Assembly (NCBI RefSeq): GCF_029633865.1
Contig: NC_079223.1
Location: forward strand, 35,691,134 to 35,755,133
DNA: 64,000 bases
Reading direction: 5' to 3'
Source of the DNA: Lampris incognitus
Taxonomy: Eukaryota > Chordata > Actinopteri > Lampriformes > Lampridae
Each line of letters begins with the position of its first letter. Position 1 is the first letter of the stretch. The notes under the pieces were generated by a model, which was given only the letters and a program-made list of their open reading frames with translations, was not told the DNA's origin and searched no databases. Of this stretch, positions 1-39,745 are shown piece by piece. A program made the position numbers and the translations under genes.

Positions 1-198
1 GAATTTCATGGTTTTGCATGGGCTTGTGAACCAGAAGAAGGACGTATCAGGGCGACTGTTAAAGGAAACAAACACAAGTGACAGTGATATATTTGCATAC
101 ACGTGCAAAATAATACAAAAAAATTCAAGCTCACTTAATTATACTTTCAAATACTACATTCATGTAACTCATTGCTTTCAGGAGACACATCCTCTTAC

Positions 199-28911
<28,713 letters not shown>

Positions 28912-29230
28912 CGTGGAAGAGGTGTCAAGTCAGGTATCGCATGAAGAAGAAAAAAAATCACACCATATTCCTCCAAGGGAGACGGCAACGAGGAGGGGGG
29001 GACACGCCGGAGAGAATTGAGAGGAAAGGGGACTGCCCTCCAGTGACTCAGACAGAAAGGGCAGGCCATGGGACTTCCTTAGATTACTACAGAGATAACT
29101 TCTATCCAGGGGATTGCTTCTTATTTTGTGCTGTGACACCACGAAAGTTTCGCTTATTGGTTGCAAAGTGATTCGCTGGAAATGCTGCGATGCCGGGGGT
29201 TCAAAACGGGACTAAATTTCCCTTTATAAT
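28912..29230 (-). promoter_or_regulatory. Putative myoferlin 5' UTR and promoter flank
   Basis: This is the stretch directly upstream of the myoferlin ATG on its coding strand. A CCAAT motif occurs in the right orientation at about 29160-29156. No clear TATA box is seen at a fixed distance. There is no transposon signature in the interval, unlike the sequence beyond 29.4 kb. The assignment rests on position only. Confidence 0.35.
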
Positions 29231-29284
29231 GGCGCCGCCTAGTGGTGATAAAATAACGCTACACTGGTACCCAGAGGCAACCTT

Positions 29285-29310
29285 TGATGATGATGATGAT
29301 GATGATGATT
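29285..29310. repeat. GAT microsatellite
   Basis: Eight GAT units. Confidence 0.9.
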
Positions 29311-29479
29311 TCGAACATGTAAAAAAGCAGGATATAACATACAGATAAGCCACTGCCAATAATCTGAAGTGACAAATCCACACATCAAGCTCAGCGAACA
29401 GATCTCCATATGCATCAGATTATTTGTTACATGTTGGAAAAGGAGTAGGAGGACGTATACACTTAATTTTTTCCTACCC

Positions 29480-30620
29480 TTTCTCACCTACTCTTAAATT
29501 AATTCGGCTACTGTACATCTACAACTCAATTCCCACCGTACTTTGTAGTTCAATTTCAATGCAAGTTGTGCGGCACAATACAAACTCAACCACTGTGAAC
29601 AATAAGAGAAAGAAAAACATGTCAAAAACACACAAAAGTAAAAAAAAAGAAAAAGAAAAACACATCCTAATGTCATGTACCAAGAATAAACAAATCTCAA
29701 CGTTATGCACAACTCAAATATCCACTCGGTGTCATAGAAAGAAAAATGAAAAAAAATGTAATAAAAATGTTTACACACATAAAACTTAAGACTGTTATCT
29801 CTTCGTCATCCCTATATCTATTGATAATCTGTCCTTTGTGCTTCTTCTTGAACTGCATAAAGTTTGTACTTTGTTTGAGTTCCACGCTCAAATTCTTCCA
29901 CAATTTTACCCCACAGATTGAAATGCCCATGCTCTTCAAAGCTGTATGAACACATAATGTCTTTAAGTTTAATTTCCCTCTCAAATTATATTCCCTTTCT
30001 CTAGCTGAGAATATTTTTGTATATCATTCGGTAGTAGATTGTTTCTTGCTTTGAACATTATTTTTGCTGAGTTAAATTCTACTAAAGCCCTGAACTTCAA
30101 GGCATTTGACTTTAAAAAAAACAGCATGTTGGTGTGTTCACAATATCCTACATTATTAACCATCCTTATGGCTCTTTTTTGTAGTATATGTAATGGTTAT
30201 AGGTGGTTTTGTAGGTGTTACCCCATACCTCCACACAGTAGATCAGATATGGTAAAATAAATTAACAATACAGAGTGTACAACGATTTATGGTCCAGAAC
30301 GTGCCTTGCTTTTCCCATGAATGCAATGGTCCTTGCCAGCTTTGCTCGTGAGTTTGCGGTCTCGTATCACACCTAGGAATTTATTTTCATATACTCTTTC
30401 TAGTTGGACATTGTCTATCACTACTTTTACTTTGATATTTATTTTATCATTTCCAAACAACATAAACTTTGTTTTGTCCAGATTTAAGGATAATTTTTTT
30501 TCAAACCACTGTTTTAATTGTTCCATTTCTATTGTGGTGAGGATTTACAGCAGCTTTGGGAGATGATGAATTTTTTTTTTGCAGAACAAAATATATTCGT
30601 GTCATCAGCAAATAAAACAA
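29480..30620 (-). mobile_element. L2-type LINE, 3' part of ORF2 (minus), first segment
   Basis: The minus strand carries FVLFADDTNIFCS near 30600, then QWFEKKLSLNLDKTKFMLFG, VYENKFLGVI, the C-terminal NNVGYCEHTN and ARNNLLPNDIQK, and ISICGVKLWKNLS. This order is that of fish L2-like ORF2 from RT motif C to the C-terminus. Several frameshifts are present. The upstream RT part continues at 31967-32085, beyond a LINE inserted on the opposite strand. Confidence 0.75.
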
Positions 30621-30710
30621 ATTTCAATATTTTTGATATCTTGCATATATCAACATGAATATCTTGCTATGAATATCTTTCATATACATAACATGAATGA
30701 CAGGAATATC

Positions 30711-31966
30711 TTTGATATCTTGCATATATCAACTTGCATGGATTTATCAACTCCACAGATAACCAGTTTGGTTTTAAAGCTACACATGGCACTGACTTAT
30801 GTATATATGCCTTAAAGGAAATTGTAAACAAATACAGAGGCCAAAACTCATCGGTTCTTATGTGTTTTATTGATGCTTCTAAAGCTTTTGATCGTGTTAA
30901 TCATAGAAAGTTCTTTGTTAAATTGAGTCAAAGAGGGGTGCCTAAATGCATTGTGAGAATCCTGGCTTATTGGTATGCCCACCACACTATGCAAGTGAAA
31001 TGGGGTAATAGTGTTTCAGCCCCATTTGGGGTCAGCAATGGTGTCAGACAAGGGGGTATTCTGTCTCCAGTTCTCTACAATTTATATATTGATGATTTGT
31101 CCAAGCAGCTGAAAGCCTGTAATACTGGGTGCATGACTGGTAATACCTTGGCGAACCATATTATGTATGCAGATGACCTCGTCATTCTTAGTCCCTGTAG
31201 CGCTGGTCTCCAACAGCTCCTTGATATATGTTCTGTGTATGGTGTGGAGCATGATATCAAATACAATGCTAGTAAGAGTGTTGTCATGATCTGCAGAACC
31301 AAAAAGGTCAATCATCTAAAATTTCCTGATTTTAAATTTTCTGATAATAATCTTGTGGTATGTAATAAGGTGAAATATCTTGGGCACTATATTACTGAAC
31401 AGATGACGGATGATGATATTTAGAGGCAATGCCACATGATGTATGCACAAGCAAACACTCTGTCACGCAAGTTTGGTATGTGTTCAGTTAGTGTGAAGAT
31501 GTCTCTGTTCAGAGCATATTGTACAACACTCAATACCGCACACCTGTGGTCAAACTATAAAAAAGCAAGCTTAAAGAGGCTTTGAGTAGCTTATAGTGAT
31601 GCTATGAAAATACTACTAAAAATTCCTAGATGGTGTAGTGCGAGTGAAATGTCTGTGGCTGCAGGAGTCAGTACCTTTCAGGCTCCTCTAAGAAAGCTCA
31701 TGTATACATTTATTTGCCAGCTCAATGACTCTGATAATGTAATCATCAAGAGTTTAACTAATATAAGATTCAGTGCCACATGCTACCAAGCCCGGCAGTG
31801 GGACCACTGGTATAGCTGCCTTCTTATAATACACTGACTTGTTCCATTTATGTTATTTTATTGTGTTTACTCTGTGTATTGTCTGGGGTTTGTCTTTTAC
31901 CTATTTGTCTTTGTCTGTTATGGACCCTGAGTCTGCAATAAAGTTTTTGAATTTGAATTTGAATTG
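30711..31966 (+). mobile_element. Non-LTR retrotransposon inserted into the L2-type LINE, 5'-truncated
   Basis: The plus-strand frame 30734-31423 (229 codons) starts inside an RT domain: IDASKAFDRVNH, GVRQGGILSPVLYNLYIDDL, MYADDLVILSPCSAGLQ and KVKYLGHYIT. It has a stop after TDDDI; matching downstream sequence (ILLKIPRWCSASEMSVAAGV) lies in the frame at 31604-31837. The 3' end has aataaag and ends in a gaatttgaatttgaat tail at about 31942-31966. The clade is not assigned. Confidence 0.75.
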
Positions 31967-32085
31967 AATATCATTTAAGTACAGAATGAACAGTTTTGGA
32001 CCTAAAACCAACCCCTGGGGTACACCACAAGTAATATCCATGCATGATGATTTGTTTGCCTATCTTTAACCTTTGGTTAGATATC
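31967..32085 (-). mobile_element. L2-type LINE, second segment (RT motif B)
   Basis: The minus strand reads ITCGVPQGLVLGPKLFILYL, the RT motif that normally precedes FADDT. It therefore joins the segment ending at about 30620, and the plus-strand LINE interrupts the copy. Confidence 0.7.
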
Positions 32086-32086
32086 A

Positions 32087-32290
32087 CAGAAAGCTGAATC
32101 AGACCATCTGGACACAACGTTTAGTGGTAGAAACATTTCATCACTCACCTAAGTTACCTCTTCAGTCTCAACTGACTGCAGGTATCCCCACCCTTATAAA
32201 CGATACAGTGGCATAACAACCGAAAACATTGTGTCCAGATGAACTGATTCAACTTTCTGTGATGTTCTTACCTGGATTATTGAGCATGCA
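32087..32290. mobile_element. Penelope-like element terminal fragment
   Basis: Contains ccagatgaactgattcaact and ttacctggattattgagcatgc, also found at the 3' end of the Penelope element at 54105-54780. The left end carries the inverted form (agctgaatcagaccatctgg), so the two ends of this fragment are inverted relative to each other. No coding sequence is left. Confidence 0.6.
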
Positions 32291-32346
32291 TAAAGACACT
32301 TTGGTTACATGATAGTAATCATGATTACTATGATAGTCATTACAAC

Positions 32347-32525
32347 CAGTGGTTCTCAGTTTGGTCCTCAGATACCATCAGTAAGTGCTGATTTTCTATT
32401 CTGGCAGATAGTTGTCTCAATTATTCAAGCCTCCAATCAGCTTTGAGACGTGGAACAACAGGTCGATGTAACTATCTGACAGAATAGAAAATCAGTGGTA
32501 CCGAGGACCAGATTGAGAAACGCTG
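32347..32525. mobile_element. Fold-back hAT-like MITE
   Basis: The left end cagtggttctcagtttggtc and the right end gaccagattgagaaacgctg are inverted repeats. The inversion extends inward for about 60 bp (gattttctattctg on both arms). No clear 8-bp flanking duplication remains. Confidence 0.65.
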
Positions 32526-32774
32526 CTTTTCATCGCAGTTTGCTGTGACTACTAGCATTGCTGTGCTAAATTGCTCTATTGTGATGACCAATTTCAAACT
32601 ATGCAAGTAGATGAGTCAGCTTTGCTGAGAAGATCTCCATCTAATGAAGAGCAGGTCTGAGGGGCAACGAGCAATTAGAGGTCCTATAGAGACATATGGT
32701 GGTGTACTAAATTAGACACATTGCCGGAGGTTTCAGCAGAACCACTGACTGAATCTTTTTTAATAATAAAATTC

Positions 32775-33178
32775 AAGAAAAGTAAAAAAAAATTTTTTTT
32801 TAATTTATTTCTGATTTTTCCCCTTTTTCTCCCAATTTAGTGGCCAATCAATCCCTATTTTAAATCAAACACCCACCCTCGTACTGCATGCATTCGCCAA
32901 CTGCATCTCTCCGGCCGGCAGTCTCGAAGGAGACCGCCTCCCCACTTTCGTGACAAGGCGACTCCAGGCCGAACCACTGTTTCTTCCGACACACACAGAG
33001 ACGCATTCACGTGACGAACACAAGCCGACTCCGCCCCCCTCCCGAAGACAGCGTTGCCAATGATCGCTGCTTCATCGAGTCTGGCCATAGTCGGATCTGA
33101 CGAGACCGGGGCGCGAACCCCAGTCCCCAGTGGGCAACTGCATCGACACAAAGCCGCTACACCACCGCGGACCCTAAG
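32775..33178 (-). mobile_element. tRNA-derived SINE, family D
   Basis: The minus strand starts tagggtccgcggtggtgtag with an A-box-like tggtgtagcggc, followed by a B-box-like gggttcgcgccccggtc. It ends with an A-rich tail, seen as the T-rich stretch from 32775 to 32840 on the plus strand. Confidence 0.75.
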
Positions 33179-33242
33179 AAAGTAAATTTTCAAAAATGAA
33201 ACAAAGTCAATATTTTCACTATAGCTTATCATCTTTAAGTAT

Positions 33243-33560
33243 CCATCCATTCATCCATGGCGACAGGCATGGGCATAAATCCATGAATACTGGGATGGCA
33301 TCCAGCGCTTTATCTGTGCCCCCGTCCATAGGGTTAGTGGTTATGTCAGGAAGGGCATCTGACGTAAAATTTTGCCAAATCATTATGCGGATTGACAAGC
33401 ACATACCAGATCGGTCGAAGCTCAATATCGGATTGGTCGAGACCCAGGCTAACAAGTACCACCATGGGTGCGGTATCTCACATGGTACCGATGAAAACTA
33501 AAAAAAATCTGCTGTGGCAACCCCTGAAAAACAGGCAACAAGCCAAACAAAGAAGAAGGC
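33243..33560 (+). mobile_element. LINE-derived 3' fragment with AAG-rich end
   Basis: Contains caggaagggcatctgacgta, gatcggtcgaagctcaatat, tgctgtggcaacccctgaaa and an aagaagaagg end. This is a recurrent fish retroelement 3' tail. No reading frame remains. Confidence 0.55.
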
Positions 33561-34380
33561 TCATCCATTCAGCCATCTATTCATTATCTATATTCAATCC
33601 AATTCGGGGTCAATGCCAGCGAAAATGTGCCAAGAGCAGAAATAAAAGCAAGAGGAATAAAAACAATCCAATAAAACATAAAAGAACACATTTGAAATAG
33701 AACGAGCCAGTGAATATGTTTAAGAACGCCAAAAGTCCAATAGAATTGAATGGGCGGCGTGATTTGTGATGGTTTCCAGTTTGAGTTCAGTTCCTGGGTT
33801 CATTTATATGAGAACCCAGTTTTTGAAAGTGAATGGTTTCTGTTGTTAATGTTAAAATGTTAATGCAATAGCCATGTGATATTATCCAGAGCAAGTCCTG
33901 TCCTGCATTAGTTTCAAATTTGAAAATTCAAAAACAACGAACCAAAGTAAGCCCATGTTCTCATTTAACTAGTCGGTGTGGCATGAGACAGCACTCCTTG
34001 CAATTGTATTTTCATGCTCGCACAAAAAGAGTCTTGATTTATTTCATATGACGGTGCAAATGGAAAGTATAGCCTCGCTAACTGAACATCCGTCACTATT
34101 TGAATGGCAATCGTTGATTCTGACAGCCCCGTTCCAATGACAATGGATGACAAAATCAGTTTTTTTAAGACATTTGTATTCTAGATTCGTTTATTATAGA
34201 ATTATATTATAGCCGGAGGTTGTGGTCCAATTATCGGGGCATCAGCTGTTTTTTTTATTGAATGCCCGGAAGTCCCTACATACCGAGTATTGTCACGGTA
34301 ACCTGGTTAACATACTTCACCAGTAGGTGTCACTAAAGACTCATTAACATATGCCTATGACGTCTCTTTTCCTTTGGAAC
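33561..34380. other. Intergenic stretch without recognised feature
   Basis: I see no coding exon, RNA gene or repeat family that I can name. Confidence 0.5.
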
Positions 34381-34382
34381 AT

Positions 34383-34475
34383 CCATTATCCAAACCGCTT
34401 CTCTTGCTCTCAGGGGATGTTGGAGCCTATCCCAGCAGTCATTGTGATGGCCTGTCATTGGCCAGGCCATCACAG
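34383..34475 (-). mobile_element. SINE A, 3' fragment
   Basis: The plus strand shows catccattatccaaaccgct and gatgttggagcctatcccag, the reverse complement of the SINE A 3' end. Confidence 0.7.
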
Positions 34476-35235
34476 GGCAAAATGTGATATTTTCTCAAAA
34501 TAAGATAGTAAGTGAAGGTTGAAAACATGAGTTTAAACGATTGAAGTGATATTGTTCCACATGTCAAAACAGCAACACATTTTACATCTAAGAGTGTTAC
34601 GCACATGCAGTTGCGTCTGTGTTCAAAAGACCTTGAACCCAAATAAGCGGCCCGCGGGCCAGGTACGGCCCACGAGAGCCAGATGTCTGGCCCGTGCCGA
34701 CCCATTGGCACTAATGCACCCATCATAACGTGAAATAAAGTGTGTGCTGCTCCATTTTATTTTGACCTCATCCCACATCGTAAACTTGACCAAATGCTTA
34801 ATGTTAATATATTTTAACTTCTAAGGTGCATTGTAAACACTTCATCTAGCACATGCATAGCCTTACATGTCACGCTGTAAGAACGCTATGAATAATTTGT
34901 GAACCTGCACATTTACAAATGGCATATCATTACGTAATGCATTGTCTCCGTCCTGACAATGTTTTTTAAACAATGAAGACGGAGCAGTCTGACAGTTTTT
35001 TGTGAAGTTTCTTTTTGTATGTGAGCGGGCTTTTGTAAAGGGAGCAATCCGCCTACACCCTATGCCCATGTGCTCTCAATGCCACAAGTTCAGCCTTTGT
35101 GGAGGCCGTGACAGGCAATCGCTCCACTACCAGACCCCTAGAACGAGAGTTACGTCAACGGGCCACAGCAATGGTGGATTATGGGAGCCCCAGATAGTTC
35201 CAACCAGTGCGCATAGAATGTGTCACGTTGGAATA
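34476..35235. other. Intergenic stretch with a hAT-like remnant
   Basis: A short block near 34648 (gcggcccgcgggccaggtac) resembles the termini of hAT elements. Otherwise no feature is seen. Confidence 0.4.
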
Positions 35236-36799
35236 TAGACTGCTCAAAAAAAAAATAAAGAGAACACCTAAAAACACAATATAGACCTCGATGAATGAAA
35301 TATTTCAGCTGAAAATCTTTATTAGACAGAGGAATGTGTTTAGAGCAAAATAACCTAAGAATGATCAATGGAAATCAAAATCATTAGCCCATTAAGGTCT
35401 GGATTCAGAATCATACTCAAAATCAAAGTGGAAAATGAGAACATAGGCTGATCCAACTTCTGTGGAAATTCTTCAAGACGATTCAAAATGAGGCTCAGTA
35501 GTGTGTGTGGCCTCCACGTGCCTGTATGCACTCCCTACAACGTCTGGGCATGCTCCTGATGAGACGACGGATGGTCTCCTGAGGGATCTCCTCCCAGACC
35601 TGGATCAGGGCATCGGTCAACTCCTGGACAGTCTGTGGTGCGACATCGCGTTGGCGGATGGTACGAGACATGATGTCCCAGAGGTGCTCGATTGGATTCA
35701 GGTCTGGGGAAAGTGCAGGCCAGTCCATAGCATCAATGCCCTCGACATACAGGAACTGCTGACACACTGGCCACGAGGACGAGCATTGTCATGCATGAGC
35801 AGGAACCCAGGGCCCACTGCACCAGCATATGGTCTGACAATGGGTCCGAGGATCTCATCCCGGTACCTAATGGCAGTCATGGTACCTCTGGCTAGCACGT
35901 AGAGGTCTGTGCGGCCCTCCAAGGATATGCCTCCCCAGACCATCACTGACCCACCGCCAAACCGGTCATGCTGGAGGATATTGCAGGCAGCAGAACGTTC
36001 TCCACAGCGTCTCCAGACTCTCTCATGTCTATCACATGTGTTCAGTGTGAACCTGCTCTCATCTGTGAAGAGCACAGGGCGCCAATGGCGAATCTGCCAA
36101 CCAAGATGTTCTCTGGCAAAGGTCAATCGGGCTGCACGGTGTTGGGCTGTGAGCACAGGCCCCAATTGTGGACGTCGGGCCCTCATACCATCCTCATGCA
36201 TTCTGTTTCTCACCGTTTGAGCAGAAACCTGCACATTAGTGGCCTGTTGAAGGTAGTTTTGTAGGGCTCCGGCAGTGCTCCTGCTGTTCTTCCTTGCACA
36301 AAGGACCAGATAGCAGTCCTGCTGCGGGGTTGTTGTCCTCCTGCGGCCCCCTCCACGTCTCCTGGTGTACTGGCCCGTCTCCTGGTACCTCCTCCATGCT
36401 CTGGACACTGTGCTGGGAGACATCAAAGCTTCTTGCCACAGCACGCATTGATGTGCCATCCTGGATGAGCTGCACTACCTGAGCAACTTCTGTAGGTTGC
36501 AGATACCGCCTCATGCCACCTCTAGTGGTGAGGGCACTAGCAAAATGAAAAACTAACCAAAGATCGGCCAGAAAAGATGACAGGCAAATGGTCTGTGGCC
36601 ACCACCTGCAAATCCATTCCTTTTATAGGGGTTGTCTTGCAAATTGTCTAATTTCCACCAGGTGGAAATTAGACAATTTACCAACAGATGAAATTGATTC
36701 ACAAATCAGTGTTGCTTCCTGACTGGACAGGTTGATATCTCAAAAGTGTGATTGACTTGGAGCTACATTGCTTATGTGTTCCCTTTATCTTTTTGAGCA

Positions 36800-36803
<4 letters not shown>
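35236..36803 (-). mobile_element. Tc1/mariner-type transposon with inverted termini
   Basis: The left end gactgctcaaaaa and the right end ttttgagcagtg form inverted repeats, followed inward by ataaagagaacac and gtgttccctttat. The element holds one transposase frame on the minus strand. The right end abuts a TA microsatellite, a likely TA target. Confidence 0.88.
35495..36514 (-). pseudogene. Tc1-like transposase, two frameshifts
   Basis: A Tc1/mariner transposase cuts and pastes its element at TA sites. The start at 36514 opens [20 protein letters not shown] and carries the N-terminal helix-turn-helix. The frame shifts near 36430, continues in another frame through [14 protein letters not shown] (first catalytic Asp) and LLMHDNARP (second Asp), and shifts again near 35770. 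It then continues through [13 protein letters not shown] (catalytic Glu) to the stop at 35495. The catalytic residues are all visible, but two shifts break the protein. Confidence 0.87.

Positions 36804-36868
<65 letters not shown>
36804..36868. repeat. TA microsatellite at the Tc1 element border
   Basis: tgtgtgta grading into about 28 TA units, directly after the transposon end. Confidence 0.95.
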
Positions 36869-36871
<3 letters not shown>

Positions 36872-37479
36872 CTGAAAATATTGGTTAGTAGTTACCAGAA
36901 ATCGCGGCTAAGCAGTTCATTTAAATGACCCGCCAAGCTTCGTTTGGAACTATTCAGCGGTTACATGAACCACGTGACCCGCTCGCGTTCTGAGCCCTCA
37001 TTGACGCAACTCTCTTTTTCTAGGGCTCTGTACACTACGCGAGTAGATGGCATAGTCGGTTAGGCCACTGGGTTTTCCCCAGTGTCGAGCACCGCCCTTG
37101 CGCTGGTGCACTTGGCATGCGAGGAGGTTCCACCTCACCGACAGTACCGCCGTGGCTGGAAAGCCGCTGGGCACACTGAACATGAAGGCGACAGGACGGC
37201 CGTTCGCGAAACAGAACTCGGCGGCATGGCAGCCGCTCATGGAGCGGGTTTCGGAGGCGGCCCGGGGATGCTAGGCAGCTGAGGCTCGAGGGCGCTGAGC
37301 AGCTGAGCCCGACAGGTCGGCTGAGGGAGCCGGCCTAACCTGTAGAGTCGGCCGGTGTGGAACATGGGCCTGGCGGAGACTCCGGGCATCTCCCCTGACC
37401 AGGCAGGTTCCCCAGAGTGGGTCCAGGGCTGGAGCCGGCTCGGCACCACCCCTCGATTAGTGGTTTACCGGCCAGTAGG

Positions 37480-38130
37480 CAGGCTGGTGGCTAGCGGGTT
37501 CAGTGGCCGCAGACCGGGAGATTGGCTGTAGCTGCTTGAGTGGTGGTGAGGCTGGTAATGGCGGACATCTGCTGATGTTGAGCCTGGACCTGCTGCAGCT
37601 GGGAGCGATCCGACGTCAGCTGTTGAAGCATGGGGTTGATCTCTCCAACAGAACTGGAGATGGAGCGGACGCTCGCCTCCAGCGACTATAGCTTGGTGTG
37701 CCGTTCGCCCAAAACTGCACCTCAAGTTGTAATGGTGATGCGCAACTGCTCCAACTCTGCTAGGTCCATGTCTGGTCGAGTCTTGCTGTATTTGGACCCA
37801 ACTGCAGAGAAGAGGCAGTTGGTAAAGAACAAAGTCGCTTTACTTGACTTCAGCAAAACACACAACGAAGACTACTGCCAAACAGGGCAGGCAAAAATGC
37901 AAACAAGAATAAACAAAACTTAAGCAAAACACTCTCATACAGAGGAGGCAGATGAGGGTTCAGGAAACAAGGGCTTCCGCAGACCGATGTGAAGACTCGA
38001 CCACGATGTCTGCAAAACAACCCATTAAATAGTCCCCAGCACAGGTGCACCTAATCACAGGCCAACTAGTACGCAGGTGCAACGCATACTGGCTGATTGC
38101 AGGCCGATAGGGAAATGTCACCTATTGGCT
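37480..38130 (-). mobile_element. LTR-retrotransposon remnant: part of LTR, leader and start of gag
   Basis: On the minus strand, sequence from about 38130 to 37800 resembles a chromovirus LTR/leader (gcgactttgttctttacc, ttgggtccaaatacagcaag). A short frame follows, opening MDLAELEQLRITIT. A coiled-coil-like stretch (VRSISSSVGEINPMLQQLTS) follows in a second frame. The rest of gag and all of pol are missing or unrecognisable. Confidence 0.5.
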
Positions 38131-38549
38131 GCTGGTCCTCTGGCCAGTGATCGTGTCAATATCACTGTTAACACTGTCACGGGGTTTTGTTTGTTTTTGC
38201 TTGTTCTGTACACTGATGTGTAGCATTGTGGAATATATGTGCCCAACCCTGTTCATTTTTTGGAGGGGGGGGGGGGTCAATAAAAATATTTTGAAAGGAA
38301 AAGAAACATGTTGTCGCTGCCCCATCCAGAAAGTTTTTAGAGGTTGTAAAATATGAGATTGTGTGATTTGGAAAAATAAATTCAATCTTTCTGTTGCTCT
38401 GATTTTATTGAAATAATTATAATGAACTCCACAGCTAATTGGTTTAATCACCATCAGCCTGGTATCAAACCGAGTTCCATAGCTCCCTCTCCAGTTGTTC
38501 AGGTTAAAACGTGTCAAAAACTGCCAACCATAAAAGTGCCAATTTAATA
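38131..38549. other. Intergenic stretch without recognised feature
   Basis: Contains a G run near 38267. No coding or repeat signature that I can name. Confidence 0.45.
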
Positions 38550-38642
38550 TGAATTTAAATCAATGGCGCTAAAACCCGCCCTTGATTTTTATTCGAATAA
38601 CCCTCGTCCAATCATACGTGGGGATCGACATGGTCATTTGAT
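38550..38642 (+). promoter_or_regulatory. Putative promoter of an unidentified host gene
   Basis: Directly upstream of the ATG at 38643. A CCAAT box lies at 38608-38612. ggcgctaaaac at 38565-38575 is an E2F-like site on the reverse strand (TTTAGCGCC). A tttaaat element is at about 38553. CCAAT plus E2F/CHR-like elements are typical of cell-cycle promoters. This is motif reading only. Confidence 0.35.
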
Positions 38643-38802
38643 ATGGCGTCACAAAAGACGGCAAGTAATAAAAGTCCAGCTGCGGCCGCGGACCGGCATA
38701 TCGACACGATAGACGTCACACAGAATAGCAGAGGAAAGAGGAAGACTGAATACCGTTCTCAGCGACAAACACGGCAAAACGAGAGAACAGCAGCTTTGCC
38801 TG
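38643..38802 (+). CDS. Candidate first coding exon of an unidentified gene
   Basis: The ATG opens MASQKTASNKSPAAAADRH and the frame stays open to a strong donor (cctg|gtgagtaagt) at 38802/38803. A stop follows six bases into the intron, so the frame ends just where the donor predicts. The 53 codons are rich in Lys, Arg, Gln and Ser, without transposon motifs. The phase (one base left over) matches the acceptor of the plus-strand exon at 52373. Myoferlin lies divergently upstream. In human the divergent neighbour of MYOF is CEP55, but I do not recognise CEP55 in these residues. It could be a chance frame. Confidence 0.45.
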
Positions 38803-39089
38803 GTGAGTAAGTACCAGCAGGCTGAAACCCGCAGATGGGAAACTGGAAGCCTGCAGGTGATGGTAAAGAGAGGAGGCAAAGCTAGACAGGTAAGAAACGA
38901 CCTGAACTAAGCGAACAGTCTTATTCTGAATGACAGACATACTATTTAGTATGATAATTTTATATGAGCTGTCAAGAAATAGACTCCACATAAAAAACTG
39001 TTGGCCAAGATGGAGAAGCGGGAGAAAAATATTATTTGAGAAGGAGAAAGAAGGCAAAAAGATGCCTAAGAAAACAAAGAACTCCTTTC

Positions 39090-39545
39090 CATCCATCCAT
39101 TAGCTGAACCGCTTATCCTGTTCTCAGGGTCGCAGGGATGCTGGGGCCCATTCCAGCAGTCATTGGGCGGCAGGTGGGGGAGGCACCCTGGCCAGGTCGC
39201 CAGGCCATCACAGGGCCGACACACACACACACACACACATTCACACCTAGAGACAATTTAGCATGGCCGATTCACCTGACCTTCGTGTCTTTGGACTGTG
39301 GGAGGAAACCGGAGCACCCAGAGGAAACCCACGGGGAGAACATGCAAACTCCACACAGAGGATGACCCGGGATGACCCCCAAGGTTGGCCTACCTTGGGG
39401 CTCGAACCCAGGACCTTCTTGCTGCGAGGCGACCGCAGACACGGGGAGAACATGCAAACTCCACACAGAGGATGACCCGGGATGACCCACCAAGTTTGGA
39501 CTAACGACCCGGGATGACCCACCAAGTTTGGACTACCTGGGGCTA
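39090..39545 (-). mobile_element. SINE A copy with partial duplication of its head
   Basis: A minus-strand copy with tail at about 39090 and a short CA run at 39220-39238. The segment gggagaacatgcaaactcca...gatgacccgggatgaccc occurs twice (about 39335-39380 and about 39440-39485), and part recurs again near 39505-39540. Local tandem duplication has therefore scrambled the tRNA-like end. Confidence 0.8.
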
Positions 39546-39745
39546 TTACTATTAGTAATAGCTTTAGTGTTAGTAGTTAAATTATTAGTAGCAGTGTTAA
39601 TAATAATTTCGTTTGTAGCAGTAATAGTTTTAGTGTTACGAGTTTTAGTTTTAAGCGTTTTAGTGTTAAGAGTTGTTGTAGTGTTAAGCGTTTTAGTGTT
39701 AAGAGTTTTAGGATTAAGTTTTAGTGTTAAGAGTTTTTTGACAGC
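39546..39745. repeat. Degenerate tandem repeat, unit about ttagtgttaag
   Basis: Many imperfect copies of gttttagtgttaag/gagttttag in about 200 bp. T and G rich on the plus strand. It sits directly before the restriction-like-endonuclease LINE. Confidence 0.8.

Noticed and set aside
33196..33700. Overlapping plus- and minus-strand frames
   Set aside because: The sequence is a retroelement tail with AAG repeats; the frames show no domain or splice context.
37000..37480. GC-rich frames on both strands near 37.0-37.5 kb as possible genes
   Set aside because: Neighbouring minus-strand sequence is an LTR-element remnant and the frames do not continue or match known motifs; I could not decide what this stretch is.
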